From the NCBI RefSeq assembly GCF_004664715.2, contig NC_051063.1, positions 74,840,018-74,904,017 on the forward strand: a stretch of 64,000 nucleotides of DNA, read 5' to 3'. The stretch is from Peromyscus leucopus. Lineage: Eukaryota > Chordata > Mammalia > Rodentia > Cricetidae. The position numbers were made by a program, and so were the translations under genes. The notes beneath the pieces were generated by a model. It saw only the letters and a list, made by a program, of their open reading frames with translations, did not search any database and had not been told where the DNA came from. Of this stretch, positions 31,378 through 42,428 are shown in pieces; within the stretch, counting starts at the first letter, position 1; each line of letters begins with the position of its first letter.

Positions 31378-32866
31378 AAGAGGTGTGACAGTGCCCTGGA
31401 TAGGTATGCCAGGGACCCAAATAGTTCAGAGACGACAGTGACAAGAGGCTCGTAGGGCAGGGGTGAGGGAATTTGACTTGAGTTTGCTGTGTTCAAATGG
31501 CCTGTGACCGCCCCACCGGATCTGGAATAGAATTCGAGCCCAGAACTACACACATTGAGCAGACAGTGCACACAGAAAGACAAGGTCGGAGCTGGGGGAG
31601 GGGGTCGCCTGTCTAGGGAAGAGGGAACATCAGACCCTAAGTCTAAACCCCTCTCCTGTGATCTCCATCTTTATTACCTATCACAATAGAAGTGCCTTTG
31701 GACTCACCGTGCAGCAGCCAATGCTCCCCTGACCCTGTTCCTAAAGCCTCATAAATCAGGGGTGCATTGGGGATGTCAAAGTTACCCTTTCCATGTACAT
31801 TGGGAAATGACTCCATCCAGAGAAACCTTGAGCTTTGTGTCCCTTTGTGATAAATGCCCTGGACAGCGAACAGCCCATCCTTCTGTGGCTCCATGAGTCA
31901 GCTCTTCTGCAGTGACACTCACTGTCCAGTGCGAGAGTACAACATCAAGTGTGTTCTGTGTGCAGATTTTCTTGCTTTCGAGGACCCATGGGAGATGGAG
32001 CGGAGGAGTCGACCCTCATAGCTTTAGAGAGGGCAGGGAAACAGAAGATGACCGTCAGATGAGACACAGTGAGGGAGGGGCTGGGATGGAGAGAAGGGCG
32101 GAAGCCAGAAATCATGAAGTGGGAGAAGTTGGTCTCAGAGGAGAGTGAGACTAAGTGTAGGCATCATGAAGTGGGGTCGAAGCCCTGCTTGGGGCACATC
32201 AGGCGATTGCCAGGCCTTCCACCTGGAGATCAAACCTGGTATCCTTGAGGGGTGGGTGGAGAGGGAGTGATGGTCTTGGATAAGGTGCCCCGAATAACTT
32301 GGAAGGCAAGATGAAGCTTCCTGTTCCACTGAGCTCTGGGCTACCAGATGCCTTCAAACCTCCTGCCCAGCCACATCTCCAGCAAAGGTCTTTCCCCTGG
32401 GGAGAATGCCTGAGTGATTTAGGGAGCAGTGAGACCCATTCGGACGAATGACATAAAGAAGTATAAGGTAACACATGGCTCGGGGACTTTGGCACGGGGT
32501 CGTTGACCTGGCAGTCACAGAACACTTATGCAAGAAGAGCAGTGGGGGCTTCCTGGGATTGGGACTGGGGTTACCAGTGTGGGAAAGAACCCCAGATCAC
32601 CATGTTTACTTTCTCCAGGGGGAAATGTCCTGGGTTCTTGGTTTGGTTTTTGAGAAGGAAGGCACCATAACTGTTCTTCCTGATGGCATCTCACAGGCTC
32701 AAGGCGAGAAGCAGAATCCATCTGGGTGGTGGAAAGCACAAGAATTCTTTAGATAGTGGGTCATATACAGTACCAGAAGGAAGTTGCCTCTACTCTTGAG
32801 CCTGAAGTTAATTTAGTTGGGCCAGATAAGCAGGGAAGGGGGGTTGGGATGACAGTTGAAGGTGAA
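31378..32866. other. No gene or clear repeat
   Basis: Purine-biased unique sequence. No coding signal supported. Confidence 0.45.
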
Positions 32867-32964
32867 TGGAGAGCTAAGAGGAGCCAGGACCCACAAGGAG
32901 AAATGGGAGCCCGAGTGGAGAGCTAAGAGGAGCTGGGATCGACAAGGACTAGTGGGAGCCCGGG
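32867..32964 (+). repeat. 49-bp tandem duplication
   Basis: Units 32867-32915 and 32916-32964, both opening TGGAGAGCTAAGAGGAGC and both containing GTGGGAGCCCG or near variants. About 80 percent identical. Confidence 0.88.
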
Positions 32965-33235
32965 CTGGGATCCCACCCCACACTGATAGTGTGAGAGACA
33001 TGCTGAAGAAACATGCTCTTTGCAGTGTCCACAGTGGATTAGGAGAAGTTAAAAACCACACCCTGGGTGGGATTGACACAGTGCCAAGTGTACCTCACAT
33101 CCTAGGCCGACAAGGTGCGACAGTGGGTCACAGGTCCTATCCATGAGCTGCTAGGGCTCCTGGACAGCTGCGAGCCCACAGAATAGTTGTCAATCTGCTC
33201 ACGTATTCCAACCACCCTGAAGATACCTCCTGCGC

Positions 33236-33305
33236 TGACTCTCAACCAGGACCATACAGGAAAGGAAATTCTGGGGATCACAATTGCGCCTATGATTTCT
33301 AGCTC
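33236..33305 (+). mobile_element. MER5-like hAT fragment
   Basis: GACTCTCAACCAGGACCATA and TGGGGATCACAATTGCGCC resemble the start and middle of MER5-type non-autonomous hAT elements. Short. Confidence 0.35.
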
Positions 33306-33315
33306 AGTGGTGTGT

Positions 33316-33350
33316 CGGGGACGGGGAGGGAGAATGGGGGGAGGGGGTAA
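33316..33350 (+). repeat. G-rich tract
   Basis: Runs of three to six G separated by short A/C/T gaps; a possible G-quadruplex. Confidence 0.75.
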
Positions 33351-33351
33351 C

Positions 33352-33482
33352 CTTTGTTAATGCCTACTATGTGTCAGCAACCCTGGCTTCATTGCTTCAG
33401 TCACTTGGATTGCCTTGTCAATTACACACAAGGACATTGAAGCTCATAGGGGTTAAATGCTTTCTTAAGCCATGTAAACACC
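33352..33482 (-). mobile_element. MIR SINE
   Basis: AATGCCTACTATGTGTCAGC is the MIR 3' landmark on the minus strand, followed by AAGGACATTGAAGCTCATAG and GGTTAAATGCTTTCTTAAGC. Confidence 0.6.
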
Positions 33483-33534
33483 CATCGAAAGACATACAGG
33501 CTACTGACTACAGGAGATGCTTGGTGTCAGCCTT

Positions 33535-34140
33535 CATTAAAGAAGTGTAAGTCAACCAAAACCACACACACACAAATAGCTCTTCACATCCACTCTGTGA
33601 TTTAAAAAAAAAAAAGCAGGTGTTGCTAAGGATGCAGGGAAGTTCTCATCTCTACACACTACTGGGGGCAACAGGAAGTGGTACCCTCCCTCCAGAAAAC
33701 AACCTATCAGTTTCTCAAAATGCCACCGGTAGATTTATCACAGAACCTGGCATCTCTGTGTACAGGCATATACCCAAGAGAAATAAAAGCAAGACTCCAT
33801 ACAAAACACCATGTACAGATGCCCAGAGTGGCCTTACTCATAATAACCCCATAATAGAAATAACCCAAATGTCCAATCAGCTAATGGGTTAATTAAAAAG
33901 AGGGTCCATCCATTCAGTGTAATGTGATTCAACCACTAGAATAAATGAAGCACTGATCTATGTCAACACACAAGCACTGAAAACACTGTACCGTGTGGAA
34001 GAAGCCAGGCACAGATGACCACGTACTGCATGATTCAATCGATATGGAAATGTCTAGACTAGGCAAATCCATAGGGACAGAAGGACCAGTGGTTGCTTAG
34101 AGCTGGGAGGCGGCATTATGAGTGAATCAGGGAGTAGGGT
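33535..34140 (+). mobile_element. L1M-like LINE, end of ORF2 and 3' region
   Basis: Follows old L1 in order: AAAGCAGGTGTTGCTAAGGA, GGCATATACCCAAGAGAAAT, TACTCATAATAACCCCATAA, ACCCAAATGTCCAATCAGCT, GGAAGAAGCCAGGCACAGAT and GGCAAATCCATAGGGACAGA. Frameshifted and dead. Confidence 0.85.
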
Positions 34141-34149
34141 GGTTAATAT

Positions 34150-34472
34150 AGATTGTCGCTGACAGGATCTAAACTCACCGAGAGACAAAGCTCTGTGCAT
34201 GTCTGTCAGTTTCGGGTAACAGAGGAGGGAAGACCTCAATATGGACAGCATGTTTCATGGGCTAGGGCCCCAGACTACATAAAAGGGAGAAAGAGCTGAG
34301 CAGCAGCCCTCTCTGTTCCCTGCCTGTGGGTGCAATGTAACCAGCTGTCTTGTACCCCTGGCCACCACAATGTGTGGTACCCTCAAGCTGAGCCAAAGTG
34401 AACCCCCCCCCCCATTAAGTTGCTCCTTCTTGGATATCTTATCATCACAACAAGAAGGGAAGCTAATACAGT
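34150..34472 (+). mobile_element. MaLR LTR, ORR1-like
   Basis: GTGGGTGCAATGTAACCAGC, TGGCCACCACAATGTGTGGT, CCATTAAGTTGCTCCTTCTT and the end AGAAGGGAAGCTAATACAG follow rodent ORR1-type LTRs. A C-run of about 11 near 34404 replaces the usual AATAAACCC. Confidence 0.65.
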
Positions 34473-34969
34473 GTTTCTTGCCGTGGTAAAAATGTTTACT
34501 ACACTGACTGTAGAGATCTTTCCCAGCTCTATGAATGAACTAGAAACCTGGCACTTGTACACCGTACAAGAATGAATTGTCTTTCAAGAAAGCTGTGTTT
34601 AAAAGCATTGTAACCTAGAGACCAAAAAATACGGTTCAGCAAGGTTTTTCCAGCTCCAAATACACACCACCCCCTCTGTCAAATCAGACCCACGACGTCG
34701 AAAGGCAGGAGCCCCACCTGGGACTGTGTAAAACATAGAGATTCAGTAGAGGTAGGTGGGGTTCGAGATTTAGGTGGTTATCCAGCTCCCCAGATGAGTA
34801 GAAAAGAGGTAGTCTGAGGCACAGGTAGAAAAACATGGCTGCTCTGCCCAGCTCTTGGACATCTCAGAGTCCCAAACTGGGCATCCATGAGATCAGAGGA
34901 AGCAGCTGCTTTGGAGGCCAAATGGTCTCTATAGGGCATTTTATACTCTTCTTCAAGGTACGTGGACAG

Positions 34970-35189
34970 CAATGGTTCTCAACCCACCTGATGCTGCAAC
35001 CCTTTAACACAGTTCCCCATGTTGTGGTGACCCCCGACCAGACAATTATTTCCATTGCTATTTCATAACTAATTTTGCTATTGTTATGAACTGTAATATT
35101 TGTACTTTCCGATGGTTTTAGGTGACTCCTGCGAAAGGGTCATCTGACCCCCAAAGGGGTCACCCAGACCCACAGGTTGAGAACCACTG
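34970..35189 (-). mobile_element. URR1-like hAT DNA element, complete
   Basis: Terminal inverted repeats CAATGGTTCTCAACC (left) and GGTTGAGAACCACTG (right) bound about 220 bp. The interior (GTTGTGGTGACCCCCGACCA, AACTAATTTTGCTATTGTTA, AAAGGGGTCACCCAGACC) matches the rodent URR1 type. Flanking 8-mers GTGGACAG (34962-34969) and GTGTAGAG (35190-35197) agree at 6 of 8, a decayed hAT 8-bp target duplication. Non-autonomous: there is no transposase. Confidence 0.8.
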
Positions 35190-35241
35190 GTGTAGAGGCA
35201 AAGAAGGGAAGGACTGAAGAGTGAGGCGGTGGGAGTAGATT

Positions 35242-35255
35242 GCACCAGGGGGTGC
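35242..35255 (+). promoter_or_regulatory. CTCF-like motif
   Basis: GCACCAGGGGGTGC is one step from the canonical CACCAGGGGGCGC core, the difference being a C-to-T at the CpG. Plus orientation. Motif evidence only. Confidence 0.35.
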
Positions 35256-35579
35256 TATGGTGGAAAGTGGGCTAGAGACCATCTGAGGGAGAGTGCGGTG
35301 AGGAGAAGAATGCAAACGCTCTGTGGAAACTTCTCAGAAGAGAGTAAACACTCCCACCGTCCACCTGCGCAGGGTTTCCGGGGTACCTTGCTTCATTGTC
35401 AAGTGTAATCCTTGAGAGAAAGAGTACACCGGTGACCCTGAGGTAACATGGGCTCTCTAGGGTTTCTTTAATCTCAACAAGCTTGGAATTCGCCCAGCAC
35501 TGGAGGTTAAGTTTCAGGCTTTTCGTGCTGTTACATCTTTGTTCCCTTTACCTTCTCCTTGAAGTGGAAATGATTGATG

Positions 35580-35990
35580 CTTAAGTAACTTGGGCTGTTG
35601 AGTAATATTTATTCAGACTGCAGGAGAACAAGATAGGGCTTAAAACTGAGGTGGAAGTTTTCCCTTTGAATGGCACAGGTTGAGCCTTTGAAAGTCAAGT
35701 GTATTCCCGGTTGCGCAGTATAATAAAGATGGAGGAGCCAGCAGGCGAAAGGTCTCCCGCAGATGATCAATGTACACTGGTTAAGTGGAGGCTCAAACAG
35801 TCTCATGAAGCCACCTGAGCTGAAGCCCCTGGCTATAAATATTGACCGAGTCCTGGATTGTTCTGAGACAATCTCGTGTCTTTTGCTGAGCCTTTCAAGC
35901 CGGGCACTGGAGGGCTTAGTAAACAAGCTTCTAAAGCCCCGAGAAAAGGCTCTCAGATTCCAAATTCTCTATAGATAACACCAGACCTCC
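35580..35990. other. Repeat-free candidate conserved element
   Basis: About 410 bp of unique sequence with TTTGAAAG, TATAAATATT and CCTTTGAATG (TCF/LEF-like) motifs. Texture suggests a regulatory element. No coding frame is supported. Confidence 0.25.
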
Positions 35991-36164
35991 TTCCTCAAAG
36001 GAAAGTGAAAACTGTCCAGGAAAATGAAGTACCCTCAACACCAATGATGATGTGATTGTTTACTCACGCATGTGTGGGATTGTCAGCTCAAGTTGCCTAG
36101 GTACTAGCAGCCTAGACCCAAACCACAAATTTAGCATCAGGACAGCATCATTATATTTCCCAGT

Positions 36165-36488
36165 CTGTGTTTTTGCACAAGTACACACAGGTGTTTGAGT
36201 GTGGGGGAGGTAAAGGACAACTTGGATGCCATCTGCCACCATCTACTATTTATTCCCTTCTCTTTTTTTTCTCTTTTTGAGGCAAGGTTTCTCATTAGCC
36301 CAGAGTCCACCGGTTAAGCTGGACTGGCCGACTAGTGAGCCCCTAAGATCCACCTATATCTACCACCCCCACACTAGGATAATCATGGTCATGTGACCAC
36401 AACCAGCTGTTTAAGGTGGGTTCTGGGACCACACTCATATCCTAATGCTTGCAAGGCAAGCGCTTCACTGAACCATCTTGCCCAGGTG
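36165..36488 (-). mobile_element. B3 SINE
   Basis: GAGGCAAGGTTTCTCATTAG, GGTTAAGCTGGACTGGCCGA, CCCCACACTAGGATAATCAT and AATGCTTGCAAGGCAAGCGC follow reverse-complement B3, ending in the tRNA-related promoter end. Confidence 0.8.
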
Positions 36489-37264
36489 ATCTTAAGCTCA
36501 CCAGGCTCATGCACAATGCCAGGGTGGAGTAGTTACCATTTTCTCCGTTTTGCGAAGACACCCCAACAGTTGCTTTGGTGATCAGTGGAACTGAAGGCTG
36601 AAGATGGGGCGCAGGAAGGAAGCAGGGGAGTTAGGGTTTCCTGCTGTCTTGGCTGCTGGACTATCACCAAGCATTTGTCCCGTGGAGAGGCAGCCCTCTC
36701 CTTTGATGGGGTACGCAGTGTGGAAGGAAGACATGAGAATCTTCATGTGTGCCTCAGCCGTTCCTTCACCCATGCCTCTTTCCCTGGCCTGAAGGGCAAG
36801 AAAAGACCACCTATACTGAAAGGACCACCCACCCCTTGCCTCCATTTTACTGGTGCAAAAGAGAAGGGGGAAAGAAGGTGGGAAAATTCGTGCAGAGCTT
36901 CCAAATGAAGCCTTCGGCACTCGGGGCTCTGGACAGTGCTACGTGCAAGGACTTGGGGCCTATGAGCACAAGATACACTTTGCAGAACAACTTCTGTCCT
37001 CTTGTACACGCACAGTGGTTTCCCCCACTGCATCCTCTTCCTTGATCCTTGAAAAAAATCCCAACCATTTCCCTGCAGCTAAGCAATAAGAAATTTTCTC
37101 TTTCCTTGGGCACGGGGCATCAGCAGAAGAGACAAGACATTTATTAGAAGATCAAAGCAAGGTAAGAGATGGCCATGTCCTTCCACAAACCATCAATCCC
37201 TGGCTGCTCAGCCCCAACAACCCTCAGATAGATTTTCTTTAATAGAGAGGCATGGCTCACATAG
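36489..37264. other. No gene or clear repeat
   Basis: Overlapping open frames on both strands (36582-37113) have no family resemblance and are taken as chance. Confidence 0.45.
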
Positions 37265-37735
37265 TCTACAATCTACACTAACATGTGTACATTGCATAAG
37301 GCAGTCAGCTGCGCCCATCAATGGCTTTTAGCACATCGAAACGATTGTACAACCGTTTCTGCAATCTAACTTCAAACACTTCCATCGCCCTCAGAGGAAG
37401 CTCCTGCCCATTAGCCTTTGCTCCACAGCCTCTCCACACTCTCTAGCCTCCCAGCATTTCAGCTATCCACTAATCTGCTCCCTGTCTTTCCGGGCTGGCA
37501 TGTTTGAGGTATTCCATACAACTAGAATCATGCAGTATGAGCCATTTTTAACTGAATTCTTGCGCTCATATTTTCAAGGTTCCTTCATAGTGTATCAATA
37601 TATCACTTATATTATTTAATGGTTGAATAATAATTCGTTCATTGGTTGATAGACACGTGCCTTTTCCATTTTTAGGGATGATTATAAATAGTACTACTAT
37701 TAATACCTGTGTACAGCTTTCTGAGTTTTTTTTAT
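37265..37735 (-). mobile_element. L1M-like LINE 3' region
   Basis: Antisense L1 3' landmarks in order: CATACAACTAGAATCATGCA, TATTTTCAAGGTTCCTTCAT, TTTAATGGTTGAATAATAAT and GTTGATAGACACGTGCCTTT. Old and interrupted. Confidence 0.7.
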
Positions 37736-37804
37736 TCTAGAATTTTCACTCTTTTCCTTAAAGCATACAAGTTCAGAGCATACAAGATGTAAAAATATAC
37801 ATCT

Positions 37805-38033
37805 CAAAGTTTAATATGATCAAAAGCTCGGTCAGTGAAGTGATTGCTATGCAGGCGTGAGGACCCGAGTTTGATTCCCAGCACCCACATAAGAAGCAAA
37901 GTGAGTGGCATCCACTAGGAATCCTAGAGATGGGGAAAGTAGTCAGGCAGATCCCTGGGGCTCACTGACCAACCTGCCCAGCTTAATCAGCAAGCTGCAA
38001 ATCCCAGTGAAGGACCCTGTCTCAAGAGACAGG
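37805..38033 (+). mobile_element. B3 SINE
   Basis: GATTGCTATGCAGGCGTGAG, GGACCCGAGTTTGATTCCCA (B box), TCCCTGGGGCTCACTGACCA and AAGGACCCTGTCTCAAGAGA follow B3 in the plus orientation. Confidence 0.8.
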
Positions 38034-38034
38034 C

Positions 38035-38222
38035 GAGGCCAGTGAGACGGCGCAGCAGATGAAGATGCTTTCTGCTAAGCCTGAGAACCTGAAGCCAATC
38101 CCCAGGGTTCACACGGTGTAAGGAGAAAACCAGCTTCTGCAAGCTCCACATATACACCATGGCAGGCATGCACCCACACACATACACACATACAACTGCA
38201 AATAAGTAAATACAATAAAACA
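38035..38222 (+). mobile_element. B2-superfamily SINE
   Basis: GAGGCCAGTGAGACGGCGCA, CTTTCTGCTAAGCCTGAGAA and CAAGCTCCACATATACACCA, then a CA-rich tail and AATAAAACAAAG. It abuts the preceding B3 head to tail. Confidence 0.75.
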
Positions 38223-38256
38223 AAGAAGGCTTCCCCTTCGAAGAAATTATTATTTC

Positions 38257-38259
<3 letters not shown>

Positions 38260-38301
<42 letters not shown>
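38260..38301 (+). repeat. (GA)n microsatellite
   Basis: Twenty-one GA units between two SINEs. Confidence 0.96.
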
Positions 38302-38302
<1 letters not shown>

Positions 38303-38309
<7 letters not shown>

Positions 38310-38520
38310 AAGGCTCAATGGCTAAGAGCATGTACTCTTCTTGTAGAGGTCTCAAGTTTAGTTCCTAGCACCCACATCAGAAAGCTCACAATTGCCCATA
38401 GTTTCAGCTCCAGGGGATCCAATGCCTCCTGCACCCATGGGTACCTGCATTCAAGTGCACATAACCACACACAGACACATAAATAAAGATATTTAAAATG
38501 AAATAATAATTTTAAAAAAG
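38303..38520 (+). mobile_element. B2 SINE
   Basis: GGAGAGAAGGCTCAATGGCT (A box), AAGAGCATGTACTCTTCTTG, GTCTCAAGTTTAGTTCCTAG (B box), GGGGATCCAATGCCTCCTGC and an AATAAAGATATTTAAAA tail. Confidence 0.88.
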
Positions 38521-38624
38521 ATCCCACATCTTGCAGGTGACAGGGCCAGGGTTCTATCTGGAACCCTGTCTCCATTTGGGAGGAAGGAAACTGAATGCGC
38601 CCTGAGATGTCTGGCAATGATTTC

Positions 38625-39010
38625 TGTATTGGTCAGAACTTGCAAAGTTATGGTGCAGTAACAAAAATCTCCAGTTTTATTTATTTATTTGTTTGTTTGT
38701 TTGTTTGTTTTGCAACAACAGTTTCAATTTTGTTTGCATTCAAAAGTGACTACATCCCTTTTGTCCTCTCCCTCTGAGACACATGTTAAGAAGTCACCTT
38801 GTTTTTTCCTCAGGGGGCAGGGAGGGGTAGGAAATAAGAAGTGGAGCCCATCCATGTAACTACTTTCAGAGCTCCTCAGACTTGGCTTCTGCTATATCCA
38901 TTTTCATTCCATTGGCCTAAGCAAGTCACGTGGCCAAATACAAAATGGACAAAGAAAGATGCTTGTCACCCCGTCTCAGTGAATGGGGATGTGTGGAAGG
39001 AAATCGATGA
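38625..39010 (-). mobile_element. Possible old LTR remnant
   Basis: TATGGTGCAGTAACAAAAAT and CATTGGCCTAAGCAAGTCAC resemble conserved blocks of old mammalian ERVL-type LTRs. The (TTTA)/(TTTG) run at 38677-38710 lies within it. Assignment is weak. Confidence 0.3.
38677..38710 (+). repeat. (TTTA)n(TTTG)n repeat
   Basis: Three TTTA units followed by five TTTG units. Confidence 0.93.
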
Positions 39011-39639
39011 AAGCATTAATGCATTCAGCCACAGCATAGAGAATCTGTGAGCCTTGGGTTTCCGTGAGGCCTTTTCTGTTGCAGAATCATCCAAGTACTA
39101 CAGACACTCTGCAACACTGGTGAGGAGACGTGAGCATGCCTATGACCTCATGGAGTTGAGAGGGAAAGACTAAGATTAATGACTAAAGAACATTAAGAAT
39201 GGTAGCATTAAGACAAATTGCACATGGAAGAAAAATCTGCTCCTTATTGGGGATGTGAGGGACATGATCTATTTAAGAACACTGGAGAAGCCCAGGCATC
39301 ATGGGCACCAATGTAGAGAGAGCAGAATGTGCCTGGCCTTCCTTCCTGGGCCCATTACAATGCCTGACTGTGATTCTACATGAGCAGCTGGGTTCTCATG
39401 CAGCTGTCCGACTTAAGTGTGTGAAATAACCTCCTTCGGGTGGACAGGAGTCAGTCATCTGGAGCTTCATGGAGGGAGGGGAGAAGTCAGTGATTGCAAG
39501 AGATGGTGTCAGGTGCAGGATGATGGGGGTGGGGGTGTACAGGATTATACCACTGCTGCTCAGGACCCGCCAGCCTCCAGCTAGGCCACCATGTTCTCAT
39601 CTGTCAAATGGGTGCAGTGCTGCATAATGGCTCTCCTGA

Positions 39640-40085
39640 CTCTTGTTATGGTGTGGTGGGTGAGGGAATGCCTTCCAAAGATCTCTACATAGATTTCTCA
39701 CAAGCTGTGAATGTGACCTTCCATAGCAAGTGGAACTTAGCAGATGGAATTAAAGCTCTTATTCTGGAAAGCTGATGGGCACCATGTAATCATAGGAACA
39801 TGAGACAGATGCAGAGGTCAGAGTGATAGAGGAAGGAACTGTGAGCCAAGGGAGGCAGCCAGCCTCTCAGTACTGGAGAAGAAAAGGAAATAGACACCCC
39901 CAGAACATAAATGTGCTGACTCCCCTGCCCTCTCTCCCATTCTGAAGCAATGCAGACCTGGCTACAATTTGACGTCAACACTTGTGACCTCCAGAACCAC
40001 CAGACATAAACTACTGCTATCTTGGATGAGTGACGCTTGCTGGGATTTGTATTACATCAGCAATAGAAACCTAATACACAGCTTG
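39640..40085 (+). mobile_element. MLT1-like MaLR LTR
   Basis: TGTGAATGTGACCTTCCATA, GCAGATGGAATTAAAGCTCT, GTGACCTCCAGAACCACCAG and the end TAGAAACCTAATACACA follow MLT1 order on the plus strand. It carries a full CRE octamer at 39970-39977. Confidence 0.7.
39970..39977. promoter_or_regulatory. CRE/ATF palindrome TGACGTCA
   Basis: Perfect CRE inside an MLT1-like LTR. Confidence 0.3.
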
Positions 40086-41347
40086 ACATGCGGTCAGGTC
40101 AGCGCAGAATGCTAGAGAAAGGCAGTGTGCTGCCGACGGAAATGAAGTGTTGACCAGGCTCGGAGGCCAGTGGGGAAGGCAGGTGTGTCAGAGCACAGCC
40201 CAGAAGGTGCATGGATGCACCTCCCTATCCATCCCAGGCCCTCAAAGGTCAGTGAAACCCACAAGCAGTGGATTGCTAAGAGTCACTGCTCTAGCCTGCA
40301 GGCTGTAGTGGTCCTCAGCATGGCATGAAACAACATTCTTCCCTGTCTCCTCGACCTCGAAGCCTTTGGCTGTGCCTGGCTGTTCTCAAGTCAGGGATCA
40401 CATGAAGCTCACCCAGCAACCCTTTCACAACGTTTTCCCGGGAGTGGCTCCATCCCTAGAGAGTCAGCTTGGTCTGCAGTATAGCCTAGGTTCTAGCATC
40501 TTCCAGCACCAGCCAGGAGCATTCAAGTATCCCAGGAGCTTTGCAGAGCTGGGTCCACCAGCCTGAGAGCCCCGAGGCCATACTGGTCTGTGGGAGAGAT
40601 CTCTCCTCGCTGACAGCTCCGCTGGGGTCTCCTTTCTTCCAGCCTCTGCAGCCTGACTGGCGTCAGTCCTGCCCACTAAGCCAGGTCCTCCCAGACAGGC
40701 AGACTCAGCCATAAATTTTAATTCAAAGTTTTTTTTTCCCCCTTTTTATTATTTTCAAATGTTCAAGGCCATGAATGTGAGGAAATGTTGTTCTTACACT
40801 GTGACATGCACATCGCTAAGAGAGGAGAGCTTTAATCTGTGTCCTCATTCTGGGGACACTACTATACCCACAGCAGCAGGCTGGGGCTATCCCTCCCCTG
40901 CACACACATGTGCCGGCACACCCCCGACGGCAGCATTCAGTATTCTTTGTCTCTGTGGATACTGTTCTATCCAAAGTCAAGGCCGGTGACTTTGCTCTGC
41001 CGAACTCTTTGTGTGACTGCTCCTTTCTGGGACCAAATGGAAAGAAAATCCAGATAATCTCAGGTTATGTAGGTATGGGCAGGTACAGGCATATGACTCA
41101 CCGGTGCGGGCCACTTCCTTGGAGGAACCCACAGAGCTTGCCACAGCATGAATTGCTCACCTGGACTCTGGACTGTCCCCCCCCCCCTTTTTTTTCTTTA
41201 ACCTGCTGCCATGTGCCCGAGAGCCTCTGAGGCTGGCTTTCTGCCAGGAATGTTAAGAAGGCCCAAGCTAAAGGCTTGCTCAGAACCCAGAGCAGATTGG
41301 TTTGGCTCCTCTGGGACCCTCCCAGGCATGAGCTTGAGAGCAGAAGG

Positions 41348-41349
<2 letters not shown>
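40086..41349. other. No gene or clear repeat
   Basis: Unique-looking; a C10/T-run lies at about 41177-41196. Open frames have no family resemblance. Confidence 0.45.

Positions 41350-41393
<44 letters not shown>
41350..41393 (+). repeat. (AC)n microsatellite
   Basis: Twenty-two uninterrupted AC units. Confidence 0.96.
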
Positions 41394-41395
<2 letters not shown>

Positions 41396-42077
41396 GCAGT
41401 ACTGTCCTGGCAGTGGTCCCTCAGTCCAGGAAACCCCATGACATGACATGCTCCATGGCTCCTGCTTCAGAGGCCTGGGCACCAGGCCTGTGACCACATT
41501 TGTGATAAATGTCTTTGTGCTGCTTAGTGTCGCCAGACCTTGAACTGCATCTTGAGTAACTAGGCCTGTGGATTTCCAGCTGGCCTCAGACTTCGGGCCA
41601 AAGCCAGCTGGGGTCTTTATGAGAATAGCCCTGGCTTCGGGACGGGACAACCACAGAGGCTCTCTGGGCCAAAGGACACCCCGTGGCTGTGACTGGGAAG
41701 TGGGGACGACATGGCAGAAGCCATCCCCGGAGAAGACTTCCTTTGCTCTTCCAGCCATTTCCTACTCTAGCCAGAAACCATGAACTGCACTTACAGGCTT
41801 GCCCTGTGGCTCCCAGAATTAATGAGACCTTCTCCCCTTTTTTCAGGGTGGCCTTCAGGGTCACAGTCCAGCTCTGAGCTTCTGCCCCCACACCAGTCCC
41901 TTCCTCCTCTTCCGGGCAGGACCCAGGGAGCACTGTGTCATTACAGACTCAGCTCGGCAGTGAACCTCTATGCAGCCCTCCATCTTTAGTTAGAATCAGT
42001 GGTAGTGTTTCTTGTGGGTTTTGGGTCTATGTTACGTGCCTTGTGGGCCTTGGATACTTACTGGATTAAAATACATT
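41394..42077. other. No gene or clear repeat
   Basis: Unique-looking. Open frames on both strands are not convincing. Confidence 0.45.
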
Positions 42078-42275
42078 TCAGGATCAACCAGGTGGTTCGG
42101 CAGGTAAAGGCACTTCCTGCCAAGTCAGACACCCAGAGTTCAGTCCCCGGGACCACATGGTGGTGGAAGGAGAAAACTGAATCCCACCAATTGTCCTCTG
42201 ACCTTCAACACACATGCTGTGGCACATTCATGCACACACGTGCATGCACACACACTAAATATGCAATAAAAATTC
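42078..42275 (+). mobile_element. B2/B3-type SINE
   Basis: GATCAACCAGGTGGTTCGGC, AGGTAAAGGCACTTCCTGCC, CAGAGTTCAGTCCCCGGGAC and CCAATTGTCCTCTGACCTTC, then a CA-rich tail ending AATAAAAATTC. Confidence 0.8.
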
Positions 42276-42302
42276 AAAGTACATTCCTGTTAATACTGGA
42301 AC

Positions 42303-42428
42303 ACTTTTTTCCCTCAACTGACCTCGAACTTCCCATGTAGCCAAGGATGACCTTGAACTCCTGATCATCTTGCCTACACCCCCTTCAAATGCTGGGATCA
42401 CAGGCACGCAGCACCACACCTGACTTTG
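42303..42428 (-). mobile_element. Old B1-type SINE
   Basis: CATGTAGCCAAGGATGACCT, TTGAACTCCTGATCATCTTG and GGGATCACAGGCACGCAGCA are reverse-complement B1-like. Confidence 0.7.

Noticed and set aside
41198..41758. Minus-strand open frame of 186 codons
   Set aside because: It reads through a (CA)22 array, giving an alternating Cys-Val run. Microsatellite artefact.
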